Source: HO2-45-28 sp964412115 | Lineage (GTDB): Bacteria; Patescibacteriota; Minisyncoccia; HO2-45-28 | Assembly: GCA_964412115.1 (NCBI GenBank) | Contig: CAYPMM010000008.1 | Span: 1-32,447 of the forward strand | Direction of reading: 5' to 3' | Length of the DNA stretch: 32,447 nucleotides | Shown here: piece by piece, positions 21,470-29,472 of the stretch | Numbering within the stretch: position 1 is the first letter of the stretch | Layout of the letters: every line of letters starts with the position of its first letter | The notes under the pieces: model-generated | The model's database searches: none | Told to the model about the DNA's origin: nothing | The model's input: only the letters and a program-made list of their open reading frames with translations | Translations under genes and position numbers: made by a program

Positions 21470-22249
21470 ATATCCGCCGTCTACCGGCAGAATTACGCCG
21501 TTGATATAGGACGGTGATGTAGCCAAAAACCATACAGCTTCGGCAACTTCTTCTGGAGTGCCCTTGCGATGATATGGTACGCGTTTCTTGTATTCTTTAA
21601 GCGCCTTTTCCGGAAGCCCCGCGGTCATCGGCGTATCTATAATGCCGGGCGCAACGGCATTTACCGTTATCCCAGGCGTATAATCCGACACATCAGTCCT
21701 GCCGTAAGATGCTTCCAATGCCAAGCTTTTGGTCAAACTTTCAACCGCGGCTTTTGACGCGGCGTAAATGGCATTGCCCGGATCACCTTTTTGAGCCATT
21801 ACGGACGAGATATTTATGATTCTCCCATGAGGATGTTGATGTATATCGTCACGTTCGCGCATGACCGGCAAAAACGCCTTACAGCAATTAAAAGTTCCCA
21901 GAAAATTCACCCTCATCACTTCTTCCGCAACTGCTGATTCGGTTTTAAGCACCGGCAAAAGTCTAGGCAGAATACCAAAGGCGTTTATCAACACATTCGG
22001 TTTGTCTACAATCATCTTTTGTGCATCCCGCATACACCTCTGAACCAAATCAAAATCCGTGACGTCACAAGTCATGTAAAAGTTAAAACGTGTAAAGCCG
22101 CGCTTTCTAGTCATGCTGTCTAATTCGGATTCTTTGGAAGGATGGTCTATGAGAATTACACCAACATTTTCTTTTTTGTTAAATCGTTGAGCTATGGCTC
22201 TTCCGATTCCGCCCGCAGCGCCAAACAGCAATACGGAACCCACCCGCAT
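21458..22249 (-). CDS. Short-chain dehydrogenase/reductase
   Basis: A 263-residue SDR oxidoreductase. The cofactor motif GAAGGIGRA is near residues 10-18, the NAFG-type structural motif near 90, and the catalytic Ser and YxxxK are in NISSVMAQKG and YAASKAA. The C-terminal VNAVAPGIIDTPM and INGVILPVDGGY are standard for the classical SDR family. NAD(P)H-dependent, substrate unknown; the fold resembles FabG-type reductases. I start at ATG 22249, with GGGAGG about 9 nt upstream, rather than at the longer frame to 22315. Single gene with its own terminator. Confidence 0.88.
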   Translation of the reverse strand: MRVGSVLLFGAAGGIGRAIAQRFNKKENVGVILIDHPSKESELDSMTRKRGFTRFNFYMTCDVTDFDLVQRCMRDAQKMIVDKPNVLINAFGILPRLLPVLKTESAVAEEVMRVNFLGTFNCCKAFLPVMRERDDIHQHPHGRIINISSVMAQKGDPGNAIYAASKAAVESLTKSLALEASYGRTDVSDYTPGITVNAVAPGIIDTPMTAGLPEKALKEYKKRVPYHRKGTPEEVAEAVWFLATSPSYINGVILPVDGGYLAS

Positions 22250-22325
22250 ACGCGCGTTCCTCCCATTTAAAGTCCAACCCGCACAAAACTTAACACGAGT
22301 TCTGTCTTTACACAAGACTTACGCC

Positions 22326-22362
22326 CCAAACTAAGTTTTAGTTTAACCAAAACTTAGTTTGG
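22326..22362. repeat. Inverted repeat between SDR and transglycosylase genes
   Basis: CCAAACTAAGTTTT and AAAACTTAGTTTGG (14-bp perfect arms) around a 9-nt loop. It is just past the transglycosylase stop (22366) on the minus strand and has no T-run, so termination is possible but not typical. Confidence 0.6.
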
Positions 22363-22365
22363 AGA

Positions 22366-23685
22366 CTAACGTTGGGCCAAAATAATATTCATCTGCTCCT
22401 GGTACTTTGCCGCAAGCGCCATCACGTCATCGCCATAAAAAGCATAAGACGTTTTTTGCCAGTTAGAGCCGGCCAAATATCTCAAAGCCGCCCGGCGCTC
22501 GGCGGTATAAGTCCCTTCGGCGGCGCCATTGTCTTTTAAAAGCAAAGCGGACGCCATAAACGCGTCTTCCGGGTCCCAAGGGTTTGGCGGATTGTGGCCG
22601 GTGTGTTTGGCAACCAAATTTTTATACAAAAGCCAGGTCGTGGGAATAAACTGCGCCGGCCCCATGGCTCCTCCGCAATATCCGTACCAGGCCTTTTTTG
22701 AAACAGGCAGTAAGTCCGGGTTTAAACCAAGCTCTCCCGTAATTTGCACGAATGCGTCGCGCTGTTTGGCGCATCTTGAGTGCGATAGGTCGATGCGCCA
22801 ATTTCCGGTGCCGACATTCGCGCCAAGATTTGATTCTTCCGCTATGACGCCAAGCAAAAACGCCGGTCTGACACCCGTTTTTTGGAATGCCTTATTGGCC
22901 AGCTCCACCGCGCGCTCAAAAGGAATATTGGGAGAACCGGTCAGCAAAAAAAGCTGGCTTCTTATGGTTGCGGCGTCTTTTTGTTTGGCGGTCAAAATTT
23001 TTTGGTACTCGGCCTCTTTTCCCTTGGTGATTTTAAGCAAATTTTTTCTTTCGGCTTCCCTTTCTTCAATCCTCCTTTTTTCCAAAACCTGCAGTCCTTT
23101 TAATTGGGTTTCCTCGGCTTTTTTGCTTTCCAGATCGTCTATTTCCGTTTCGGTACTTGATTTCGTTTCGCGAATGAGCGATATGGACTCGTGCATTGCC
23201 TGCTGGATTGATTCAAGGCTGTCAAGTTCGGAAAAAAACTCGGACAAGTCGTCCCCGCCCAAAAAAGTTTCTATTAAAGAAACTTTGTCCAGTTCGTCCG
23301 TGCGGCGCAAAAGTTCCGAAAGCGAGCTTTTTTCCCGTTCAATTTTAAGCAAAAGACCTTCTATTTTGGCCGATTTTTCTCCGATACTGTTTATGATATT
23401 GCTTATGGCGATGTCGCGCGCTTTTATTTCGAGCTGGGCTTTTTTTATCTGCGCGTCAAGTATGGCAATGTCGCGCTCAAACGACGCCGACTCCTGCTGT
23501 TTTCCGGAAATTACTTCGCGAAGGCCGTTCGCTTCTTTTTCCAGCTCTGCCAACTCCCTTTCAAGTTCCGCGCGCCTTAGGCCGACATCCCCGGGGTTTA
23601 TAGTCTGTGCGAGTACGGTAATGGCCGTAAAAACGCCAAGTGTCAAAACCGCGAATACAAGCGCGGTCTTTAAATTTTTAAGCAT
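22366..23685 (-). CDS. Secreted coiled-coil protein with lytic transglycosylase domain
   Basis: A 439-residue envelope protein. A signal peptide or anchor (about 5-27, ending LAQT) is followed by a long coiled coil (about 36-240) like that of EnvC or PcsB, then an SLT-type domain: catalytic glutamate at 283/284 (IAEESNLG), GAMGPAQFIPTTW (339-351) and a DPEDAFMASALLL segment. It should cleave peptidoglycan glycan strands outside the membrane, with the coiled coil regulating it or linking it to an FtsEX-like complex; that link is inference. The -10 box TATAAT (23697-23692) ends 6 nt before the ATG, suggesting a leaderless mRNA. Confidence 0.88.
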   Translation of the reverse strand: MLKNLKTALVFAVLTLGVFTAITVLAQTINPGDVGLRRAELERELAELEKEANGLREVISGKQQESASFERDIAILDAQIKKAQLEIKARDIAISNIINSIGEKSAKIEGLLLKIEREKSSLSELLRRTDELDKVSLIETFLGGDDLSEFFSELDSLESIQQAMHESISLIRETKSSTETEIDDLESKKAEETQLKGLQVLEKRRIEEREAERKNLLKITKGKEAEYQKILTAKQKDAATIRSQLFLLTGSPNIPFERAVELANKAFQKTGVRPAFLLGVIAEESNLGANVGTGNWRIDLSHSRCAKQRDAFVQITGELGLNPDLLPVSKKAWYGYCGGAMGPAQFIPTTWLLYKNLVAKHTGHNPPNPWDPEDAFMASALLLKDNGAAEGTYTAERRAALRYLAGSNWQKTSYAFYGDDVMALAAKYQEQMNIILAQR

Positions 23686-23702
23686 TAATTTATTATAACT
23701 TA

Positions 23703-24404
23703 TTACTTGGTTTTTTTCTCCCCGGCTTCGGCTTTGGGTTTTGCCTCCGCTTCCGACGCTTCCGCTCCGGCGCCCTCCGCCTCTTTCTTGCCTTTCTTGT
23801 CCACGACTTCTATCTTATCCAACCCTGCCGCTTCGGGCGCCGGGGCTTCTTCTTCGGCCTTCACCTCTTCAACAAGCGCTATAATTTCTTCGGGTCCGGC
23901 CAAAACCTTAACGCCCGCGGGAAGTTTCAAATCCGAGACTGAAAACCTGTCGTTGAAATTAGCGAGAACAGAAACGTCAACTTCCAATTCATGCGGGAGG
24001 TCTTTGGGCAAAGCTTCAATATCAAGCTCGTGCATAACCCTGACCAGGTTCGCGCCAAGATTTTTGACCGCCGGAGACTCGCCGACAAATTTTATGGGGA
24101 CGGCGGCCTCAATCGTTCTATCCATCCTAACGGCGTAAAAATCGGCGTGAATGGGAAAATCTTTCACCGGGTCGGTCTGAACGTCTTTAATTAAAACATT
24201 TTTCTTCTCGCTTCCTATTTCGAGCTCAATTAAACCCGATTCGCCGGCCTCGCTCCATATTTTTTGAAAATCTTTAAGGTTTAGCTCAATAGGTTTTGAA
24301 GGTTCTCCGGCGCCGTAAACCACGGCCGGAATAAGCTCTTTTTGCCTAAGAGCTTTATTTTGTTTGCCTAAAACCGCCCTAGTCTGAGCTTTTAAAGTAA
24401 GCAT
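23703..24404 (-). CDS. rplY: 50S ribosomal protein L25/CTC family
   Basis: A 233-residue long-form L25 (CTC/TL5 type) that binds 5S rRNA. Recognisable parts are the start (LKAQTRAVLGKQNKALRQ), VVYGAGEPSKPIELNLKDF, KDVQTDPVKDFPIHADFY and the second domain (VPIKFVGESPAVKN...LPHELEVDVS). The C-terminal 50 residues are a low-complexity Glu/Ala/Lys tail. A promoter TTGTCA (24442-24437), 17-bp spacer and TATACT (24419-24414) overlaps the end of the upstream dehydrogenase gene and ends 9 nt before the ATG. Confidence 0.93.
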   Translation of the reverse strand: MLTLKAQTRAVLGKQNKALRQKELIPAVVYGAGEPSKPIELNLKDFQKIWSEAGESGLIELEIGSEKKNVLIKDVQTDPVKDFPIHADFYAVRMDRTIEAAVPIKFVGESPAVKNLGANLVRVMHELDIEALPKDLPHELEVDVSVLANFNDRFSVSDLKLPAGVKVLAGPEEIIALVEEVKAEEEAPAPEAAGLDKIEVVDKKGKKEAEGAGAEASEAEAKPKAEAGEKKTK

Positions 24405-24425
24405 GATTAAATGAGTATAGCGTCT

Positions 24426-25403
24426 TTACTGTTTTTTGACAATATTGGGAGGGGTAAGGCCCTCAAGCGCTGCGATTATGTTTTCGGCCGCGAGTTCCGC
24501 CATGGCGGAGCGGGTTTCTTCCGTGGCAGACGCTATATGCGGAGTTAAAATAATGTTATCTAACTCGGCCAAGCCCGAAACGAACTTCGGCTCTTCCTCA
24601 AATACGTCAATCGCCGCTCCTTTTATCGTTTTATTTTTCAGCGCTTCATATAAGGCGTTTTCGTCCACAATAGGCCCGCGCGAAGTGTTTAGAAGATATG
24701 CCGTTTTTTTCATCTGCCCGAGGCGCTCGGCATTTATCAAGTGGCGTGTTGAGTCCAAAAGAGGTACATGAATTGAAACATAGTCGGCCTCTTTTAGTAA
24801 GTCCTCCAATTTTTCTTCATATTGAGCGTTGTATTCTTTTTCGAAATCGGCATTGCGGCTGACGTCATGATAAATAACTTTGGCGTCAAAACCCTTGACC
24901 GCGTGGTGCGCGACCCTAGAGCCGATTCTTCCGAGGCCCACAACACCGATGGTTTTTCCCGATAAGTCGTTTCCCAAAAGCATCATCGGCGCCCAACCGT
25001 CGTATTTTCCGGCGCGCGTGAATCTGTCCGCTTCAACTATACGGTGCGATATCGCAAGCATCAGAGCAAATGTGTGCTCGGCCACGGTATTCGTAAGAAC
25101 TCCTGGAGTATTTGTAATCATAACCCCCCTCTCTTCGGCCGCTTTCAAGTCAATGTTGTCAAAGCCAACAGCGTAATTCGCGAAAATCTTTGCGCTTTTG
25201 CCAGCCGCGTCAAAAACATCCCCGTCAATCTTATCTGTAAGCAAACTCAAAACTGCGTCATATTTATCTACTTTAAGCGCGGATATGAGTTCCTCTTTTG
25301 ATAAAACTCTGTCTTCGGGGCTAACAACAACCTCGTGCCCCGCTTCTTTTAATTTATTTATTCCCGCCTCTGGAATCGCTCTCGTCACAAATATTTTTGC
25401 CAT
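24426..25403 (-). CDS. D-2-hydroxyacid dehydrogenase
   Basis: A 325-residue NAD(P)-dependent enzyme of the glyoxylate reductase / phosphoglycerate dehydrogenase family. The cofactor motif GLGRIG is at about 156-161, and the catalytic set is visible: Arg in NTSRGPIVDE, Glu in VFEEEP, His in LTPHIAS. There is no regulatory ACT domain, so it is not the long form of SerA; it resembles GyaR-type reductases. Substrate cannot be fixed. CGTTAACACTC lies 17-27 nt before the ATG, as before clpB. Confidence 0.9.
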   Translation of the reverse strand: MAKIFVTRAIPEAGINKLKEAGHEVVVSPEDRVLSKEELISALKVDKYDAVLSLLTDKIDGDVFDAAGKSAKIFANYAVGFDNIDLKAAEERGVMITNTPGVLTNTVAEHTFALMLAISHRIVEADRFTRAGKYDGWAPMMLLGNDLSGKTIGVVGLGRIGSRVAHHAVKGFDAKVIYHDVSRNADFEKEYNAQYEEKLEDLLKEADYVSIHVPLLDSTRHLINAERLGQMKKTAYLLNTSRGPIVDENALYEALKNKTIKGAAIDVFEEEPKFVSGLAELDNIILTPHIASATEETRSAMAELAAENIIAALEGLTPPNIVKKQ

Positions 25404-25446
25404 AATTTTTTAAATTTTAGAGTGTTAACGAATAAAATTTTCTTAA

Positions 25447-25506
25447 ATTATAAGCATCCCGCCGAAGCTTTAGCGAAGGCGGATGCCATACTATTGCATT
25501 TTAACA
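25447..25506. repeat. Promoter-bearing palindromic repeat, copy 1
   Basis: Matches 26383-26471 at both ends: ATTATAAGCATCCCGCCGA on the left and GGCGGATGCCAT plus ATTGCATTTTAACA on the right, enclosing the palindrome also found at 1355-1380. The right end supplies the -35 box TTGCAT of the next gene. Confidence 0.85.
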
Positions 25507-25522
25507 GCTTATGTGATAAAGT
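25494..25522 (+). promoter_or_regulatory. Promoter of the 221-aa hypothetical gene
   Basis: TTGCAT (25494-25499), 17-bp spacer ending TGA, TAAAGT (25517-25522), an extended -10. The -35 lies within the repeat 25447-25506. Confidence 0.65.
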
Positions 25523-25605
25523 CCAATCGTTCCTTGAAAAGCCGCCTAAACCCGGGCGAGCCCCGCTATAACGGGGAGAGCCCAAACCGACCAAAGGAGG
25601 GCCGC

Positions 25606-26271
25606 ATGGCAAGCCTGGTCAAAACCCCGCAGTCCGAAATAACAGCAACATTGGAAGTGTTAGGTTGCCTTGGAATAACCACCGAACATTTGGCTCTCTT
25701 GCGATCTAACCGGGAATACGCAGAAAGCATTGCCGAATTCATGGTTCACCAAAAAACCTTAGAAACTATATTGACTCGCGCATACGCGTTAAACTTTACA
25801 TTGGTCGCGAGAATCCTGATTGAACTTCTCAAACCCAAACTTTCACTGGAAGAGTTGAAATACATTGATGAGTATGGCCCGAAAATTGTCCGGGAATACT
25901 ATCTGCATGACGTGTACACAAGACCTGGTGGCTGCGACGAAGGAAGGGCGGCCCGACGCAAGGCCGAAGCGTTGGAGAAACTCTCAAAAGAGAAACTGAC
26001 CGATGCTGGCGTGTCAGAAGAAAGGCAAAAATTGCTCGGAGATCTTGTTTTTTCTGCAAACGCCGACTATCTGACAGAATTTCCCCCAAAAGAAATAGCA
26101 GATACCTTGTACCACATGCAAACCACCTTCCAGAAAGGAAAACTGACCAGACTAAATGAAATTGCTGTTCTGTTAAATGCCCCCGCAGAAATCCAAATAT
26201 TTCTGACATTGCTGCGTGAACAGGCAAACAAGCTGGAGTTGGCCGCCACAAAAAAGCCCGAAAAGGCATAG
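25606..26271 (+). CDS. Hypothetical helical protein (221 aa)
   Basis: The start at ATG 25606 is set by AAAGGAGG 5 nt upstream; the frame is open to 25483 but that part has no ribosome binding site and overlaps the promoter repeat. The product (MASLVKTPQSEITATLEVLG...) is soluble and mostly alpha-helical, with many Leu/Glu/Lys and a Lys-rich end. No motif or family recognised. A single-gene unit with a promoter and a strong terminator, bracketed by the two promoter-bearing repeats. Confidence 0.75.
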   Translation: MASLVKTPQSEITATLEVLGCLGITTEHLALLRSNREYAESIAEFMVHQKTLETILTRAYALNFTLVARILIELLKPKLSLEELKYIDEYGPKIVREYYLHDVYTRPGGCDEGRAARRKAEALEKLSKEKLTDAGVSEERQKLLGDLVFSANADYLTEFPPKEIADTLYHMQTTFQKGKLTRLNEIAVLLNAPAEIQIFLTLLREQANKLELAATKKPEKA

Positions 26272-26272
26272 C

Positions 26273-26307
26273 AAAAAGCCGCCCCTGAAATAGGGAGCGG
26301 CTTTTTT
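26273..26307 (+). terminator. Intrinsic terminator after the 221-aa gene
   Basis: AAAAAGCCGC-CCCT pairs with AGGG-A-GCGGCTTTTT around GAAAT, with six T at the end. Confidence 0.92.
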
Positions 26308-26382
26308 ATTAAATTTAATTCGCGCTTCCGAAAAGTTCTGTTTTTTCGCCAAACACTAAAAAATTCTATAATATTTACGATG

Positions 26383-26471
26383 ATTATAAGCATCCCGCCG
26401 ACTTGTCCGCCAAAGTTTTAACGTCGGCGGAAACTTTAGCAAAGGCGGATGCCATATATTGCATTTTAACA
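26383..26471. repeat. Promoter-bearing palindromic repeat, copy 2
   Basis: As copy 1 at 25447-25506 but about 29 bp longer: a second palindrome (CCGCC...GGCGG with CGACTTGTCCGCC and ACGTCGGCGG) is nested in it. Confidence 0.85.
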
Positions 26472-26487
26472 ATATGTTTTATATAAT
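26459..26487 (+). promoter_or_regulatory. Promoter of the 76-aa membrane protein gene
   Basis: TTGCAT (26459-26464), 17-bp spacer, TATAAT (26482-26487); the -35 lies in the repeat. Confidence 0.85.
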
Positions 26488-26531
26488 CAAGCAGGAAATA
26501 AAAACAACCCCGAGAATGGAGGGAAGAAAAA

Positions 26532-26762
26532 ATGTTTAGTTGGTTTTTCGCGGGACTGCTGGTTCTTTTATCCGCGGTTGGCGGCTTGATGGTTTATGAT
26601 CCGGCCTATCTAAATTCAACCCCCGTGGGAGAATCAGGGGTGCGGAGCGTGGGAATAATCCTAATCGCCCTTAGTTTTGTGTTTACCAAACTCGCCGTCG
26701 AAATCGCGCATGACCACCACAAAGAACAGCAAAAAAACGTTCTCATCAATAGACAAAAATAG
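26532..26762 (+). CDS. Small two-helix membrane protein (76 aa)
   Basis: Begins MFSWFFAGLLVLLSAVGGLMV (helix 1, about 3-22), a short loop, helix 2 (about 37-60), and a basic/histidine tail (AHDHHKEQQKN). GGAGGGA lies 7-8 nt before the ATG. Single-gene unit with its own promoter and terminator. No family recognised. Confidence 0.75.
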   Translation: MFSWFFAGLLVLLSAVGGLMVYDPAYLNSTPVGESGVRSVGIILIALSFVFTKLAVEIAHDHHKEQQKNVLINRQK

Positions 26763-26769
26763 CTTTGTT

Positions 26770-26799
26770 CTGCTGAACCTTCCGGGTTCAGCAGTTTTT
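26770..26799 (+). terminator. Intrinsic terminator after the 76-aa gene
   Basis: CTGCTGAACC pairs with GGTTCAGCAG (10 bp), then TTTTT. It touches the stop of the convergent aldolase gene. Confidence 0.9.
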
Positions 26800-27667
26800 A
26801 ATATCTGCCAATGCTTCCGAAAAGTTCCAGTTTTTCTGAAACCTTGGCGGATACCGCCTCAACCACGGGCTTATAAAATTTATATGGCGTTGTTTCGTCG
26901 GGAGAGACCGCGAGTATTTTTCTTAGCGCGTCCGTGTAGGTGATGCGCACCTCGGTTGAGACATGGATGTTATTAAATCCCAGTTTCATGGCCTCGCGCA
27001 TCTGGTCATCCGGGATGCCCGAACCGCCGTGCAAAACCATGGCAACATTTGACGGCAAAACGGCGCGGATTTTTTTAATCAATTCAAAATCAAGTTTCGG
27101 CTCATTGGCCGCGATTCCGTGCAAATTCCCGACGGCCGGAGCAAACCTGTCAACACCGGTTTCGTTTGCATATTTCAACGCCTCTTCCGGCTTAGTCAAC
27201 GATTCCGGCGGAATTTCAAACGACTCTTTGTAAATTTTGGAAGATTCGGTAACCAAGTACCCCAACTCGCCCTCCACGGATATTTCGGGGTTTCTAGATT
27301 TAGCGTATTCAACGACTTTTTTTGTTTCCTCCAGATTTTTCTTGTAACCCTCGCGCGACAAATCAATCAAAACCGAATCATATCCGGCATCAATCGCCTC
27401 TTTTGCTTTTTCAAAACTATGAAAATGGTCGGCGTTAAGAAAAATCGGGAGCCCTGTTTCCTCTTTTGCAGCGTCAAGCAAGGCACGCGCTGTTTTAAAA
27501 CCGATAAAATCCGCCTCGCCCTCTGATGTGCCGATTATCACAGGCGACTTATTTTCAGCGCAAGCTTTTATTATTCCCTTTAGCTGGACGAAGTTGGAAA
27601 TATTAAAATGGGGCAAAGCCCACTTATTTTCGCCGGCTTCCTGCAGGTATTCTTTAAGAGTTTTCAT
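26798..27667 (-). CDS. fba: Class II fructose-bisphosphate aldolase
   Basis: A 289-residue zinc-dependent aldolase that splits fructose 1,6-bisphosphate into two triose phosphates. Visible: the active-site segment LNADHFHSFEKAKEA, the zinc histidine in GNLHG, and HGGSGIP near 208-214, which binds phosphate. Start set at ATG 27667, since the extended -10 box TGT-TAAAAT (27680-27675) ends 7 nt upstream and the two earlier ATGs fall in or near the promoter. Divergent from the PfkB kinase gene, so two sugar-phosphate genes share a control region. Confidence 0.93.
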   Translation of the reverse strand: MKTLKEYLQEAGENKWALPHFNISNFVQLKGIIKACAENKSPVIIGTSEGEADFIGFKTARALLDAAKEETGLPIFLNADHFHSFEKAKEAIDAGYDSVLIDLSREGYKKNLEETKKVVEYAKSRNPEISVEGELGYLVTESSKIYKESFEIPPESLTKPEEALKYANETGVDRFAPAVGNLHGIAANEPKLDFELIKKIRAVLPSNVAMVLHGGSGIPDDQMREAMKLGFNNIHVSTEVRITYTDALRKILAVSPDETTPYKFYKPVVEAVSAKVSEKLELFGSIGRY

Positions 27668-27674
27668 AGATTTC

Positions 27675-27706
27675 ATTTTAACATATCGCGGGCTCCATGA
27701 TACAAT
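27675..27706. promoter_or_regulatory. Overlapping divergent promoters of fba and the PfkB kinase
   Basis: Plus strand: TTAACA (27678-27683), 17-bp spacer, TACAAT (27701-27706), ending 8 nt before ATG 27715. Minus strand: TAAAAT (27680-27675) ending 7 nt before ATG 27667. The plus -35 overlaps the minus -10, so the two cannot be occupied at once. Confidence 0.7.
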
Positions 27707-27714
27707 CCATAGAT

Positions 27715-28707
27715 ATGGCAAAACCTTTAGACTTCGTAGCCTTGGGCGACATAACGACAGACGCGTTTATCAGGATAAAAGACGCGTCAGTTAATTGCGA
27801 CATGAACCGCGAGCACTGCAAGCTTTGCTTCAGCTTTGGCGAAAAAGTGCCTTATGAGTCGGTGACAGTAGTGCGCGCCGTCGGCAACAGCCCGAATGCG
27901 GCGGTTTCAGCCCACCGGCTTGGGCTTAATTCCGGAGTTATCACCAACCTCGGAGACGACTTAAACGGCAAAGAATGCGTTGAAGCGCTTGAAAAAGAAG
28001 GCGTAAATACGGATTTTGTGACGGTGCATAAAGGATTTGAGACAAATTACCACTATGTTTTGTGGTACGAAGAAGAGCGGACAATTTTAATAAAACATCA
28101 CGAGTATCCTTACAAAATGCCGGACCTCCCCGCGCCCAAATGGATTTATCTTTCGTCTTTGGGGGAAAATTCTCTGCCCCACCATCATGAAATTGCCTCA
28201 TGGCTCAAAAAGCATCCCGAAACCAAACTCGCTTTCCAGCCGGGCACTTTTCAGATAAAACTGGGTTCAAAACAGCTTGCCGATATTTACGCGTTATCCG
28301 AACTTTTTTTCTGCAATGTCGGCGAAGCCAAACGCATTTTAAAAACAAGCGAGCGCGACATCAAAAAATTGCTCTCGGGCATTCATGAGCTCGGACCCAA
28401 AATAGTTGTCATTACGGACGGTCCAAACGGCGCCTACGCTTATGACGGTAAAGAAACGTGGTACATGCCCATGTATCCCGACCCCAAACCGCCATATGAG
28501 CGCACGGGTGCTGGCGATTCTTTTTCGTCCACATTCACCGCAGCGCTTGCTCTCGGCTTTGACATACCGACCGCCCTCATGTGGGGCCCGGTCAATTCAA
28601 TGTCCGTGGTCCAGCAAATCGGCGCGCAAAAGGGACTTTTGACCCGAAAACAGCTTGAAAAATATCTCGCAAACGCCCCTGCCGACTACAAACCCAAAAA
28701 ACTCTAA
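27715..28707 (+). CDS. PfkB-family carbohydrate kinase
   Basis: A 330-residue ribokinase-type kinase. The N-terminal DFVALGDITTDAF and GNSPNAAVSAHRLGL match the sugar-binding region, and RTGAGDSFSSTF (about 265-276) holds the catalytic aspartate and anion hole of the second PfkB signature. Substrate could be fructose-6-phosphate, ribose, adenosine or another sugar; its position back-to-back with aldolase favours sugar phosphate metabolism. The start at ATG 27715 fits a leaderless transcript; an ATG at 27697 lies inside the promoter. Confidence 0.88.
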   Translation: MAKPLDFVALGDITTDAFIRIKDASVNCDMNREHCKLCFSFGEKVPYESVTVVRAVGNSPNAAVSAHRLGLNSGVITNLGDDLNGKECVEALEKEGVNTDFVTVHKGFETNYHYVLWYEEERTILIKHHEYPYKMPDLPAPKWIYLSSLGENSLPHHHEIASWLKKHPETKLAFQPGTFQIKLGSKQLADIYALSELFFCNVGEAKRILKTSERDIKKLLSGIHELGPKIVVITDGPNGAYAYDGKETWYMPMYPDPKPPYERTGAGDSFSSTFTAALALGFDIPTALMWGPVNSMSVVQQIGAQKGLLTRKQLEKYLANAPADYKPKKL

Positions 28708-28721
28708 AAAGACCTTATTTC

Positions 28722-28750
28722 CCGCCCGAGGCGGGTCCGCCTTGGGTGGA
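28722..28750. repeat. Double-hairpin palindromic element, intergenic copy
   Basis: CCGCC-CGA-GGCGG then TCCGCC-TTG-GGTGGA, the same 29-bp pattern as inside sufU (10317-10345). It follows the PfkB stop by 14 bp and may act as its terminator hairpin, though no T-run follows. Confidence 0.8.
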
Positions 28751-28769
28751 TAAGCCATTTTTCCAGCTA

Positions 28770-28798
28770 TTGACAAATGGCTATTTTTGGTATATAAT
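28770..28798 (+). promoter_or_regulatory. Consensus sigma-70 promoter of the small-gene cluster
   Basis: A perfect TTGACA (28770-28775), 17-bp spacer and perfect TATAAT (28793-28798): the strongest promoter in the window. Confidence 0.9.
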
Positions 28799-28857
28799 TA
28801 AGGGGTAATAAACAGTTTGTTCCTTTTACTTACACCAACGACAGATTGGAGGGAAAG

Positions 28858-29079
28858 ATGAAATACGCGGGTATCGTAGTGGTGCTTCTGGGGCTCGTAT
28901 TTTACGCCCTGGCGTTCGGTTCCTTGATGATGGCGGTGCCCCCATTCGGGCTCACCCCCGACAAGTTCGCCGACATCAAGAACGCTTTGATGGTCGGAGG
29001 GCTGTTCCTCACCGTCTACGGGGGTATCGTGCTCGGCACGAACAAGTACCTGAGCGCGGCCTGCTCCTTCAGAAACTAG
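28858..29079 (+). CDS. Small two-helix membrane protein, paralogue 1
   Basis: A 73-residue protein, MKYAGIVVVLLGLVFYALAF then PPFGLTPDKFADIKNALMVGG and a second helix. It is clearly paralogous to the product of 29473-29688 (shared MKY-G, GLV, PFGLT, F, KNAL-VGGL). GGAGGGA precedes the ATG by 5 nt. Codons are much GC-richer than those of conserved neighbours, hinting at foreign origin. Function unknown. Confidence 0.75.
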   Translation: MKYAGIVVVLLGLVFYALAFGSLMMAVPPFGLTPDKFADIKNALMVGGLFLTVYGGIVLGTNKYLSAACSFRN

Positions 29080-29087
29080 CATTACCG

Positions 29088-29187
29088 CCCCGACCTCGCC
29101 ATGCGCGAGCGTCGGGGTTCCACCAAAGTTTTTAAAGTAATTTTAAAGATTTGAAAATTTTGGCGGGAAGTTTCGGAAAGTTCTTTC
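29088..29187 (+). repeat. Conserved intergenic module, copy 1
   Basis: A hairpin (CCCCGAC-CTCGC/GCGAG-C-GTCGGGG, 29088-29117), then CCACCAAAGTTTTT, then TTGAAAATTTTGGCGGGAA and TTCTTTC. The same order occurs at 29697-29817, each time downstream of one of the paralogous membrane proteins and upstream of another small gene. Confidence 0.75.
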
Positions 29188-29227
29188 AGTCAATCGATAA
29201 AACGGTTAAAAAGTGGAGGGGTTGGAC

Positions 29228-29434
29228 ATGTCTGAAGCCATAGAGGTACGAGGCTTAGCCGCGCGCATGTGGAAGTGCAAACACGGATTGCCGGCTGGAT
29301 GGTGCACATGCACGGCCGACCGCTGCTCAAGATGCGGAGAAGAGAAGGACGCGGAGCGCAACTGTCCCAACTACTGCACCGGCGAGAAAACTTTGTATTC
29401 TCTGGCCGCGGCCAGAGTCGCAAACAGCAGATAA
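29228..29434 (+). CDS. Small cysteine-rich protein (68 aa)
   Basis: Start at ATG 29228, with GGAGGGG about 7 nt upstream. The protein has seven cysteines in KCKHG, WCTCT, RCSRCG, NCPNYC, a spacing that suggests one or two zinc sites. No family recognised. It lies between the two conserved intergenic modules, in the same direction as the two membrane proteins. Confidence 0.65.
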   Translation: MSEAIEVRGLAARMWKCKHGLPAGWCTCTADRCSRCGEEKDAERNCPNYCTGEKTLYSLAAARVANSR

Positions 29435-29472
29435 TTTTGCCTCATCTGCTCATCACAAAAGGAGAAACGGGC

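Noticed and set aside
22529..23698. 389-residue open frame antisense to the transglycosylase gene
   Set aside because: Serine-rich shadow of a coiled-coil gene; the minus-strand product has a signal peptide and catalytic motifs.
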